Shown piece after piece: positions 53,086 through 62,477 of a stretch of DNA of 64,000 nucleotides. Origin of the DNA: Sugiyamaella lignohabitans (Eukaryota > Ascomycota > Dipodascomycetes > Dipodascales > Trichomonascaceae); assembly GCF_001640025.1 (NCBI RefSeq), contig NC_031672.1:4216001-4280000 (forward strand), read 5' to 3'. Both the position numbers and the translations under genes were made by a program. Positions within the stretch are counted from its first letter, which is position 1, and each line of letters begins with the position of its first letter. The notes beneath the pieces are model-generated. The model was not told the DNA's origin. It saw only the letters and a list, made by a program, of their open reading frames with translations, and did not search any database.

Positions 53086-54849
53086 TTATCTTTCTTTCTT
53101 CTCATTTTGTTCCTTAGCCTTATCCCCATTTTCATCCTTCTCGTTCTCGTCTTTCTCGTCCTGTTTAACTTTCTCTTCTTTCTCCTTTTCTTTCTGTTCT
53201 TTCTCTTCCTTCTCCTTCTTCTCCTTTTCCTCCTTCTCCTTCTTCTCTTTTTCTTCTTTCTCCTTTTTCTCTTTTTCTTCCTTTATCTTTTTCTCTTTTT
53301 CTTCCTTTATCTTTTTCTCTTTTTCTTCCTTTTCCTTTCTTTCTTTTTCTTCACGCTCCTTTTCCTTTTCTGCCTCTTCATCTATAAGCTGTTCCTGTTG
53401 GTCATACTTTTTAGCTAGCATGATGGTACGTGAGAGAATAGTAGTCTCCTCCGGCGTCAATTCATGCACTGTGGAGTTTCTCATACAACTCATCTCATTA
53501 TCCTTAATTTTATTCCAGCTTCCGCCTGTCATCCAGTGACGGGGAATGTTGAACTCAGTCTGATTTCCATTTCTGTTTTTCAGTAGACCACCATTGTACC
53601 ATAGTAACTTGTCGTCCTGATCCGTATGGGCTAAAGCAAAACCGCAAACTTTGTCCACATCTTTCTCGTCGTCTTTATTCTTCTCAGTGAGCTCGCCAAT
53701 TGCTATGCCAAAACTTTTATCAAATGAGTAGGAACTATTACTAAGTTCAAAACCAAACCACCAAGTTTCTTTATCTCCATGACCCAGTTGAAATGTGACT
53801 TCATCTCTTACAGCACGAGTATTTTGCCAGCAAGTATGTAACAAGCCCATGAGAACCGATAATCTCGACTTGTCCAAAACAACTGCCCCCGCATCAGCCT
53901 GTTCAGAGTATCTATCAATCCATGTCAGTGGAGTTGTTAAATTGAGCTGCTTACTAGGTGTACTTTTTCCTAATTGTTTCTTGCGCCAAAGTACACTCTC
54001 TTTAAACTTAGTTTCATTCAGTAGTCTATCATGGAAGAATAGCGCACCAGTATCTTTGTAACCTTGTTGTTCAAAAAATACTTCGGGGGACTGAAGTAGG
54101 ACAGTATCAGCGTCCAGAATGAGATTATGTTCGAATTTGCTAACCAACGCACTAAATGGCTTGACAGCGTACTCGCCACTTCTTAGTGAAGTGATATCTT
54201 CATTGAAAGCATAGCTAAGGTCGGCAAACTCAATGTTTTCAACAATGGCACTGAAGGTTTCACGAGACAGGTATTGAAGATCATCTGGGCCTGCGTACGT
54301 GATTAAAATGGGAAGACTGCAGTTAAAGACCTCTCTGATAGAAACAGCCAGATGAATAGCGTACCTTACTGCCTTGTTACCCGTAGATATGATAATACCC
54401 TTTGAACCGGGTACAAAAGAGCGTCTTAAATCAGAAAATGGTGTAGGATTCTCTATGTTATCTGGCTCTTTGTTGATAATGAACGGAACAGTGGCTCGTG
54501 CCATTTTTTCAACTGTATTTTCAAGAAAGTCTTGGTCATTGTGTAAGTCGGATAGTTCAACCCATTGTCGTAATACTTGAATACGGTTACCGAACTCCCC
54601 AAATTGATCTCGATATTTGGGGCCCTTTACAGGATATTCGATAAAGTATTGAGCAGCGGGTCGAATGGCATCTTTCGTATAATTGAAATTGTATGTTAGT
54701 TCTCTGTTACCACGCTGTAATGGCTTGTGTAGATGCCCATTGTTAGCTGTTGAAATGAAATACATATAGTAACATATGGCCGTCACCAACGCAGTAGGCA
54801 AGAACGTAGTTAGGAACTTCTTCCTATGTGGTTTTACAAATGTGTGCAT
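53086..54849 (-). CDS. Alpha-mannosyltransferase, GT71/MNN1 family, with Lys/Glu tail
   Basis: A 587-aa type II Golgi glycosyltransferase of the MNN1/MNN2/MNN5 superfamily, expected to extend N- or O-linked mannan with alpha-mannose. A basic cytosolic tip (MHTFVKPHRKK) and one signal-anchor helix at about 13-33 open the protein. The catalytic domain covers about 125-480: GIIISTGNKAVRYAIHLAVS, LPILITYAG, the DXD-type LILDADTVLLQSPEVFF, GALFFHDR, and AGAVVLDKSRL. The last ~90 residues (53086 to about 53360) are almost only Lys and Glu in short repeats, a feature known from Mnn4, the mannosylphosphate regulator. Whether it is Mnn1-like (alpha-1,3) or Mnn2-like (alpha-1,2) cannot be settled by eye. 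Confidence 0.82.
   Translation of the reverse strand: MHTFVKPHRKKFLTTFLPTALVTAICYYMYFISTANNGHLHKPLQRGNRELTYNFNYTKDAIRPAAQYFIEYPVKGPKYRDQFGEFGNRIQVLRQWVELSDLHNDQDFLENTVEKMARATVPFIINKEPDNIENPTPFSDLRRSFVPGSKGIIISTGNKAVRYAIHLAVSIREVFNCSLPILITYAGPDDLQYLSRETFSAIVENIEFADLSYAFNEDITSLRSGEYAVKPFSALVSKFEHNLILDADTVLLQSPEVFFEQQGYKDTGALFFHDRLLNETKFKESVLWRKKQLGKSTPSKQLNLTTPLTWIDRYSEQADAGAVVLDKSRLSVLMGLLHTCWQNTRAVRDEVTFQLGHGDKETWWFGFELSNSSYSFDKSFGIAIGELTEKNKDDEKDVDKVCGFALAHTDQDDKLLWYNGGLLKNRNGNQTEFNIPRHWMTGGSWNKIKDNEMSCMRNSTVHELTPEETTILSRTIMLAKKYDQQEQLIDEEAEKEKEREEKERKEKEEKEKKIKEEKEKKIKEEKEKKEKEEKEKKEKEEKEKKEKEEKEQKEKEKEEKVKQDEKDENEKDENGDKAKEQNEKKER
53180..53360 (-). repeat. Coding minisatellite (Lys/Glu tail)
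   Basis: Purine/pyrimidine-asymmetric tandem array made of 12-18 bp units such as TTCTCCTTCTTCTC and TTTTCTTCCTTTATC (plus strand). It encodes the KEKEEKE-type tail. Imperfect units suggest ongoing expansion and contraction. Confidence 0.75.
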
Positions 54850-56449
54850 TGTAGTGGGTGACGAAGTACGTATGAACGTATTTGTCTGTCTTTCTCTCTT
54901 TTATGATTTTACCTAACTTCTCTGATCTGAAAGTTGCCGGGAATACCAGTAAGGAAAAAATCGAAAACTTAGGATATCAAAAGTAGAGGTTACAAAGAAG
55001 GAACAACAAGAGCCACGCGAATGAGCGGTGAGCTACAATAGTATATCCTTAGAAAGCATATGCTGCCATGCAGCAGTCTCCCTTTTAAGGAGATAAAAGG
55101 CAGCGGTCAGCCTCCCCGCCAGCTCCCATTCACTGATCATCCCGCTCGTTGCCCTGATCATCAGTTGGTCTTGCCCATTCCTTGTTGAATCTGCACAAGG
55201 TTTCACGCTAAATTTTATTTTTTTCAACTACAGGACGCAGTTAACCTACTCATGATGTGCATTTCAATCAGATCTAGGACGATCTACGCATATCCCTGTC
55301 GCTGGTTGCCCGATCCACAGCGATCGCAGGCGCTCTTTTTCACAAGTTCCAGAATTTGAACTCCAAATAACCACATGTCCAGTTCGCAGTAGATAAGGCC
55401 ACAGAAACAAAAGTTGAAAACAAGCCAAATCGAACTGGATGATATTGCGGGTTCAAATAAAATACCGTGGTTCCTGTAGTTGTCGAGTCTGGGGCACTTT
55501 CCCTATTTTGTGCATCGCGCAATGTAACTGCCTGTGATGAAAGGACCTAGAGCACATTTGGAATTAAAGAGCTCCTACATACATTCAGGGTAAGGTTATG
55601 TTTCCTATTGGAATTTATCGCATAAAAGTTGTCACGCAAGCAATTACCAGATCTATAAGAACGCATATCTCTCTCGTCAGAGGTAAGTGGTGCCAAGATG
55701 TACTACACGTATCGAGAATCTATTAATCTATTTTTGGCCAACCATTCAGAAAAAAAATGGGCAACTGGAGGTGCTCCATCGCGATTCTGAAAATTAATCA
55801 TATAAGCTCAAAGATCGAACTAACCTTTAACAAGAAGGCGGCTGTTGAACTTTAATATCGTTAATTTTGAGGTGTTTTCTTCATCGTGTGCTACGATAAG
55901 GTTTAGCCTAAAAGCCAATCCGATGCCAATTTTTTCCTGTATCCCGTGGTTTTCTGCAATTTGGTTGGCTTTGCATTGTCTTAGTAGGTTTCTATAAGCA
56001 TAATAGCCTGCCATACCGGTCGATTGGTTCTGTTTCCCCTCCACGGCCCACTAATAATTAGGTTCGCGTTGGAGACCCACAATTTTCGCGACAGTGTTCA
56101 ATCGGATGCATACTATGGCGTGTGTTACAAATGCGATATGCGTTAGTCTTACCAAAAGGAAATATTGTGCTAAATATTTAGAGTCTAAGAGGAAACTAAC
56201 AGCATTTCTATTAGCACTTATGACACTATAAGGAGAGGCACTAAGCATGCAACAAGTTACAGTTCGATAAAGAAAAACGGCGAACCTTAGCCCTTTGAAT
56301 ATCAGACATGAAGTTTAACGTTACACAGTGAGCAAAGTAGTATGAGTTTAGCTCGATTTCAACGTCTTAAACTATTAAGACCTATGTCCTTCTTGAGGAG
56401 TAGAGAATAAGCGTCATCCAGATGTAACGGAGGGCAAAAAGGAAGGATG
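54850..56449. other. 1.6-kb intergenic region
   Basis: Upstream of the mannosyltransferase gene. Only short ORFs are seen; a 75-codon reading frame at 55820-56044 (minus) was examined and not accepted. Confidence 0.45.
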
Positions 56450-56521
56450 CTCCGCAACTGGGAATCGAACCCAGATCTCCCGCGTGACAGGCGGAGATTC
56501 TAGCCATTAAACTATTGCGGA
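56450..56521 (-). tRNA. tRNA-Asp (anticodon GTC)
   Basis: 72-nt tRNA on the minus strand. The acceptor stem TCCGCAA pairs fully with TTGCGGA, discriminator G. The D arm carries GTTTAATGGCTAGAAT (A box). The anticodon loop CTGTCAC has anticodon GTC (plus-strand 56486-56488). The T arm CTGGGTTCGATTCCCAG (B box) is perfect. No intron. Closely resembles fungal tRNA-Asp. Confidence 0.96.
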
Positions 56522-57361
56522 CTATTTGTTGAGTTTCCAGAACACGGTGGCTAGCCTATCCTATGGCACAAATCAGTCAATTTAGTGGCCAGGAGACCCA
56601 TTTCCGTCAAGTTTACCTCTCCTTTTAATTAAGGAGTAAATTTAGAGTTCTATCTTATCCTTAGATAATTGATACTGATGTTATAGCATGTGTTATCTCT
56701 CATTGGCAAAAATCACACTCCTGACACTAATCCAAGTCTTCCGCCCTTGACACGGTTTGTTAAAACATCTATTATGTGAGTATCCAGTCACTGAAAACCA
56801 TCGTATGTCATTTTGATAATTTAATGAGGAACCCAGTGGCGTCAAATATATCGAACTCAAAATAGCCGAAGGAAAACAGCCTGTAGGTAAAAATGCGAGC
56901 AGTCCTCCTGGTAATGTGTAAATGATGGGATTTGAAATTATTTGAATTATATTAATTATGTATAGTATAGGACTTTAAACAAGATTTATTCGTTCATTAT
57001 TCACTCCTTGACACGGTTACTCCTATCGAGCAGGAGTTGACGAAGTACAATGATTTGCCAGGGATAAGAAGCTGGCGCCCAGATGGCGGTCCTCTTCTGT
57101 CCACCGACTCGAATCCGCCCGTAACTTACCCTTGCCCATATCTAAACATTCTTATCAGTATAACCTAACCCAACATATATTGCTGTATGCAAATTCAAGA
57201 ACTCTGAGTGTATTTCCTAAAATGGAAATACACAGTCACCTTGTCAAACAATTTCATCTGCAAAATCGGACAAGCCAAGCGACACAGATAGTGTAGAAGC
57301 TACAGCGACTCTCAATTTCAACCATCAACAACCAACTATAGCGGTAGTCGACACATCAAAA
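56522..57361. other. RPL26 upstream region
   Basis: Promoter side of RPL26 and 5' flank of the tRNA. I found no coding feature. Confidence 0.5.
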
Positions 57362-58211
57362 ATGGCTAAGGTTTCACAAGGTATGTTTGAAACGATGTGA
57401 AAGGGCTCGAATTAAGGGAATATTCGAATGAAATATCAAAGCTGAACCGAATGGACATAGATGTTTTTGGCAAGGTACTTTGAAGTAATAAAGGACAATG
57501 GCGACTAGTGAGAATTCATATCACAACTCGACGAAGCAACAAATCAGTATTCATTCTTAGAATGTGCGGAGACAAGATGACTGTGTTTACGGAGGTTTTT
57601 TTTAAGAATGGATTTCGCTTTCATCAGTTCAGATCTGAGATCAATGTTAGCTAAAAAATGACCTGGGCTCGACACAGAAAGTTCAGTTTTTTAAAGGTTC
57701 AATAAGTCAATCAGAGAACATGTTCCACATGGTCGAGTATCTTTGATTATATTAGAATACTATAAGGCAATATTTCTTTCGATGATCCCTACATTCATTA
57801 CAAATAATCACATTCATAAGTCTGATACTAACAACTAAAATAGACGTTTCATCTTCGCGCAGAAAGTCTCGCAAGGCCTACTTCGAGGCTCCTTCCTCCG
57901 TCAGACGTGTTATCATGTCTGCTCCTCTCTCCAAGGAGCTCCGTGAGCAATACAAGGTACGCTCTATCCCTATCGTTAAGGGTGACGAGGTCTTGGTTAC
58001 CCGTGGTTCTTCTAAGGGCCGTGAGGGTAAGGTCTCTCAAGTTTACAGACTCAAATACGCCGTTCAAATTGAGAAGCTCACCAGAGAGAAGGCTAATGCC
58101 GCTACTGTTCCCCTTAACATCAACGCTTCCAAGGTTGTCATCACCAAGCTCAACTTGAACAAGGACAGAAAGGCTATCCTCAAGAGAAAGGGTGGTGTTG
58201 ATGTCGAGTAA
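57362..58211 (+). CDS. RPL26: Ribosomal protein uL24 (Rpl26), 2 exons
   Basis: Large-subunit ribosomal protein near the polypeptide exit tunnel. Exon 1 (57362-57380) is only 19 nt and encodes MAKVSQ plus one base; donor GTATGT at 57381, branch TACTAAC at 57826-57832, acceptor TAG ending 57843; exon 2 is 57844-58211. The junction codon GAC restores [20 protein letters not shown], the universal uL24 N-terminus. The protein is 128 aa (127 in S. cerevisiae). [19 protein letters not shown], the KOW segment [22 protein letters not shown] and C-terminal [12 protein letters not shown] confirm it. Codon bias is extreme, as expected. The long (463 nt) intron after a tiny first exon is typical of yeast ribosomal-protein genes. 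Confidence 0.97.
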
Positions 58212-58619
58212 ATTTTTTCCTTTATATAAACTGCCCCAAAAGTATCTGCTTGATGACCCCAATTCCTACACAACTACAAAAGTCTGATATACAACAGGTA
58301 CAATTGTGTATATTTAATGAAATTCATTGTACGTGCATGTATTTCTTCTAGTCTGGGGTACTGAGGTAGGCTCTACACCATGTTAATCGCTCCGCGAACA
58401 AAATACAACTGGCTGTGGCACAAGGCTATAGTTTTCCTCATATTGAACTTGGATTTTGGTCAAAAGCCAAGCAGGGTTCAATATCTAACCTAATGGAGTT
58501 TGTAATCGTTAGTACGATAAATCTATGCTTGATCATTATATACTTCCGTGATACTGCAGCTGTGATAATCTGTTTACCTTCTGGAACTACACCCCTTCAC
58601 TTTCGGTATATCAGCTATC
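58212..58619. other. Intergenic region RPL26-ARL2
   Basis: 408 bp with AT-rich 3' sequence and the ARL2 promoter. No feature recognised. Confidence 0.5.
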
Positions 58620-59358
58620 ATGGGACTTTTAACTATATTAAGGAAACAGCGACTAAAAGATAAAGAAATACGAGTGCTTGTGCTGTGAGTTATTTGCTTT
58701 TTGTCTGTATTTCATTCTGTTACTTTTTACTGACTATGTTAGTGGCCTTGATAATGCAGGCAAAACTACAATTGTTGATTCCATTCTTGGACGCGATGTT
58801 CAGCAGGTAAGCCCAACTCTGGGCTTTAATATTTCCACTTTGGAATTCAAGGGGTGAGTCTTAATACTTTTAAAAGTATCTGATGTGCTAAAAGTTTCTA
58901 ACATTGAAGATACAAATTGAACATTTGGGATGTTGGTGGTCAGGCTAGCTTGCGACCATTCTGGAGAAACTATTTCGAAAAAACCGACTTCTTGGTATGG
59001 GTGGTAGATGTTTCTGCGTTGGATAGGCTGGAAGATTGTAAACGAGAATTGCATAAAATTCTTGACGAGGACAGGCTAATAGGAGCGGGCTTGCTGATTT
59101 GGGTCAACAAGCTGGATGCTGTTGGAGGCTCAGATCAAGACAAGCAGAAACTGATCCACACTGTAGAGGAGGTAAGTTAGATCAAAAAAAATCTTATCAT
59201 AGAAAAAGCTAACCTTATTGCAGCAATTGAACCTTCAGGCCATTGATAGACACAATTGGAAGGTCTTGGGATGTAGCGCCTACACAGGATACAATATTGA
59301 TAAAGGGCTCGAATGGGCAGTGGGTGAGGTCAAAAGTCGACTTTACCTGATCGACTGA
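58620..59358 (+). CDS. CIN4: ARL2/Cin4 small GTPase (4 exons)
   Basis: Arf-like GTPase that works with tubulin cofactors in tubulin folding. Four exons: 58620-58684, 58743-58853, 58910-59171, 59224-59358; introns of 58, 56 and 52 nt with donors GTGAGT, GTGAGT and GTAAGT. Total 190 aa (Cin4 is 191). Exon 1 gives [20 protein letters not shown], near-identical to ARL2. Then the P-loop GLDNAGKTT, switch [13 protein letters not shown], switch [20 protein letters not shown], and NKLD in the place of NKQD. The C-terminal exon gives the SAYTG motif. The NKLD variant differs from the usual NKQD but keeps the Asp. No single long ORF exists, so the gene is easily missed. Gly2 is the usual Arf-family N-terminal Gly. 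Confidence 0.93.
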
Positions 59359-59790
59359 TTTAGATCGGGGTATGCATCAAGAAGAATTATTTATTATCCT
59401 CCTACCAAATAATGGGACTGAGGTCTACTAGTCACCGTTTGACAAATGGCTGAATTACTGTAGGTTATAGGGTTGGGGTTAGATGTAGTATCATGCAGGG
59501 TCCTATGCGCTCCATTTTGTCACAATAAACCTGGAAACTTACGATTGCAAGGCCAAAGAAGGCTCCATTTCTCTTATAGAATGTCAAAAGAAAGATACAT
59601 AAAGTGTTCAATCTTTTATTAGAAAGAAAACTGCGGATATAGATGATGTTAAAACTTTCGAGACAGGTGCGGCGGAGTTTCAACGCGCTAATCTCGAGAC
59701 GTGAAGTGAATCTCATTCTCATGCGAACATTCCAAGCAGGCACCATCTAAAGTACGAGATATAGACGTCGGAGATTGGATATTTTTCAGA
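59359..59790. other. Intergenic region ARL2-SPT8
   Basis: 432 bp. No feature recognised. Confidence 0.5.
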
Positions 59791-61899
59791 ATGAGTGGAG
59801 AAAATCTGGATTATGATATTGACGATGAAGAAGATGATCTGTTTGAGGATGCCATAGAGGGAGAACTAGAGCAGGATCAAGACCAAGATACCGACCAAGG
59901 GCGAGGCCAGGATCAGGATCAGGATCAGGATCAAGATCAAGAAATGGACATAGATCGTGATGAGGATACTGTAGGCTCGACAGCGATTGATGAAAATTAT
60001 GAAGAGGATGAAAAGGATGATGTTCCAGATGCCAGTTCTGATGAGCGTATTGTTCCTAATACTGGTGGTGATGAGAATGAATTGACGATAAAACAAGAGA
60101 CGGACTCAGTAGATGGAAGTTCTCGTCAAACGTTGGGTCATGAGGTTGGAGGACAAACGAATGGTTTGGGACATAGTCAGTACCACGAGAGTGGAAATGG
60201 ACACGAAGACACTGAATCTGATATGATTGTTGGTTTCGATGGTAACAAACGACATAAGACATTCCGAGAAAAATATCCAATAGAGCCATCCCACGAGCTT
60301 ATGGACTGCTCCTCATATGACATTGTTCCATATGTGGCGGCCATTCACGGATGCCCAGTACATAGTCTAGCGTTTTCTTGGGGTATGAAGTGGATGTTTA
60401 CAGGTGGGCAAGATGGATTTATTAGAAAATATAATTTTATGGACTCTGTTAATGGTAAGGCTCCTCTTACTGTTGCACAGAGACACCAGTTTGTAGATAG
60501 CATTACAAAATCAGGAGTGCTAACCTCATACTGGGAAAATGAGCAACCTGTATTTCAAAAGTTAGCAAAGGTGGGCTCAGATGGGTTATACGAACCAATT
60601 CTATCACCGGTATATTCGATGGCTGTACAATCTGAAGCCCTATGGCTACTGGCAGGATTAGAGAGCGGTGGTATTACATTACAGTCCGTACGCCATAACG
60701 AGGGTCAAATCCATGCCTATTTGGACAAACATACTTCAGCGGTATCTTGTATAAGGTTAGATGATTCGGAGACGATAGCCCTAAGTGGGAGTTGGGACAA
60801 AACAGTGGTAGAATGGGACCTGAACACAGGTAAGGCTATACATCAATATATTGGAGCATCTGGTCAAATATCAAGCTTAGAGTGGCAACCCAATGGAGGT
60901 GCCATAGTTTCGAACGCGTTAAGGGATGAAGTAGAACGGTTTAAAAATAGGGCGAAAGCACCCACTTCTGGCAGCAGCACCAATGGGAATTTCGGACCCA
61001 CCAAGCAAAATATAAAAACAGAGAATGGCGATGGCAATAGTTCTGGTAGTCCTAGTCGCAATGATGAGGAAGATGAAGATGACCGTAAGTCTCTTGGGTC
61101 ACTCTTTGGCGATGATGATGAGGAAGAAAATGAGGAAAATCCTATGGGAAGTAGTCCGATTGTAAAAAAGGAAGATACAACTGGAAACGAGAATGAAAAC
61201 TCGGATAACACGGCAAATTTGAACGATAAAGATAAAACTGATAACAGACGCAATAACGAAAACGATAATGAGGAGAACAGCGAAAGTAAGGATAATACTG
61301 CTGATAATGATAATGATGACAATAGGAACGGCATCAATGATGGTGGCACTGGTTCCGGTAATAATAGTAGCCCTCTATTAACAACAAATTCTGGCTATGC
61401 AATGTTCATGACGTCCAGCATTGACGGTACTATAGACATTTGGGATCGTCGACAACGGACAAGAGCAGCCCATATCCGAGTGCCGGAATCAACGCCGCCA
61501 TGGTGTATGAGTGCATGTTGGTCTACTGATGGAAACTTTATTTTTGCCGGTAGGCGTAACAGTACTGTGGATGAATTTGATATTCGAGCTAGTCTTGTTT
61601 CGCCTTCGCGGACGTTCAAATTCCCTAGTGTATCTGGAGCAGTTTCTTCTGTCTGTGCTCTGCCTAACAATCGCCATCTTCTCTGTGGTTCTCACGACAA
61701 TGTGCGTCTATATGATCTGAATATGTCTCAAGCTAAGCGTAAGATGCCTTTCTTCATTATCCCAGGACACCATGGTGCCGTCATATCAAGCATGTACGTT
61801 GACCCTGGATGTAACTATATGGTCTCAGCTAGTGGTAGCAGAGGCTGGCAGGGAAATTCCACTGACGTTGCACTTGTATACGAAATTCGTCCAATGTGA
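59791..61899 (+). CDS. SPT8: SAGA subunit Spt8 (WD40)
   Basis: A 702-aa WD40 protein that links the SAGA coactivator to TBP. The N-terminal ~150 residues are highly acidic with a (DQ)n repeat near residue 40. WD repeats begin at about 180: HGCPVHSLAFSWGMKWMFTGGQDGFIRKYNF (shown by its key residues; Spt8 hallmark), VYSMAVQSEALWLLAGLESGGI, TSAVSCIRLDDSETIALSGSWD and IDGTIDIWDRRQ. A long acidic/Asn-rich insert (about 383-526) separates two repeats. The C-terminal GHHGAVISSMYVDPGCNYM block is also Spt8-like. Length is comparable to yeast Spt8 (602) plus the insert. Single exon. TAF6, another SAGA component, is in the same window but not linked. Confidence 0.9.
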   Translation: MSGENLDYDIDDEEDDLFEDAIEGELEQDQDQDTDQGRGQDQDQDQDQDQEMDIDRDEDTVGSTAIDENYEEDEKDDVPDASSDERIVPNTGGDENELTIKQETDSVDGSSRQTLGHEVGGQTNGLGHSQYHESGNGHEDTESDMIVGFDGNKRHKTFREKYPIEPSHELMDCSSYDIVPYVAAIHGCPVHSLAFSWGMKWMFTGGQDGFIRKYNFMDSVNGKAPLTVAQRHQFVDSITKSGVLTSYWENEQPVFQKLAKVGSDGLYEPILSPVYSMAVQSEALWLLAGLESGGITLQSVRHNEGQIHAYLDKHTSAVSCIRLDDSETIALSGSWDKTVVEWDLNTGKAIHQYIGASGQISSLEWQPNGGAIVSNALRDEVERFKNRAKAPTSGSSTNGNFGPTKQNIKTENGDGNSSGSPSRNDEEDEDDRKSLGSLFGDDDEEENEENPMGSSPIVKKEDTTGNENENSDNTANLNDKDKTDNRRNNENDNEENSESKDNTADNDNDDNRNGINDGGTGSGNNSSPLLTTNSGYAMFMTSSIDGTIDIWDRRQRTRAAHIRVPESTPPWCMSACWSTDGNFIFAGRRNSTVDEFDIRASLVSPSRTFKFPSVSGAVSSVCALPNNRHLLCGSHDNVRLYDLNMSQAKRKMPFFIIPGHHGAVISSMYVDPGCNYMVSASGSRGWQGNSTDVALVYEIRPM
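59900..59945 (+). repeat. Coding GATCAG hexanucleotide repeat
   Basis: Tandem AGGATC/AGGATCAGG-type units encode Asp-Gln repeats in the acidic N-terminus of SPT8; a candidate length-variable microsatellite. Confidence 0.7.
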
Positions 61900-62477
61900 T
61901 ACCTGTACTTAAATATATCATCTATAGAGCCTAGAGGGAGATGGAAGTTGTCTAGCATCGAACCTGCTGTTAACTAATAAAGCCCCCAGATTGTATGACA
62001 CCCTGCAGGTTAGATAACGGGAGATAACGGGGTCGCCGCACCCTAATGCAGTAGTAGAGACATAATTAGTGTACATTAGATGGGATGATGTAATGTGCCT
62101 GTTGCTACAAAGATATGCGTAATATATTCTTGCAAGCCTTCCAGTAGCGTAAAACAGGACTAGAATTTAGTCATAGATTGCTGAGAACTTAGAAAAAAGA
62201 ACTATCTTTTGGAGTTAGATTATATTCGTCTGTTTGGGGATTGTTAACTGAGTGTCGATCTTTACAAGTGCTACAGGCAAACAATAAGAATCAGTCATCA
62301 AATCAACGGATATCTGCTTCGACCCTGAATACTCAGCAGATTTTTTTATTGATTTTCTTTTACAATTGAAAACGGCTGATTAAAAGGTGATTGATAGGAG
62401 AGAGAGAGGTTGTAGAAGTGCGTTTATTTCATATTTCATTGCGGTGTAAATGGGTTTACGTCAGGAGTCTAAGAACA
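61900..62477. other. Intergenic region SPT8-Atos gene
   Basis: 578 bp. No feature recognised. Confidence 0.5.

Noticed and set aside
55700..56044. Possible small spliced gene on the minus strand (75-codon frame plus a protein-like exon)
   Set aside because: The only donor/acceptor pair would make a 38-nt intron, shorter than any other here, and the joined phase gives an early stop. No family resemblance.
57381..57843. A snoRNA within the RPL26 intron
   Set aside because: Ribosomal-protein introns often host snoRNAs, but no correctly spaced C box (RTGATGA) and D box (CTGA) with a terminal stem was found.
58415..58663. 82-codon plus ORF upstream of ARL2
   Set aside because: It overlaps ARL2 exon 1 in a different frame; the spliced ARL2 reading explains the conserved sequence.
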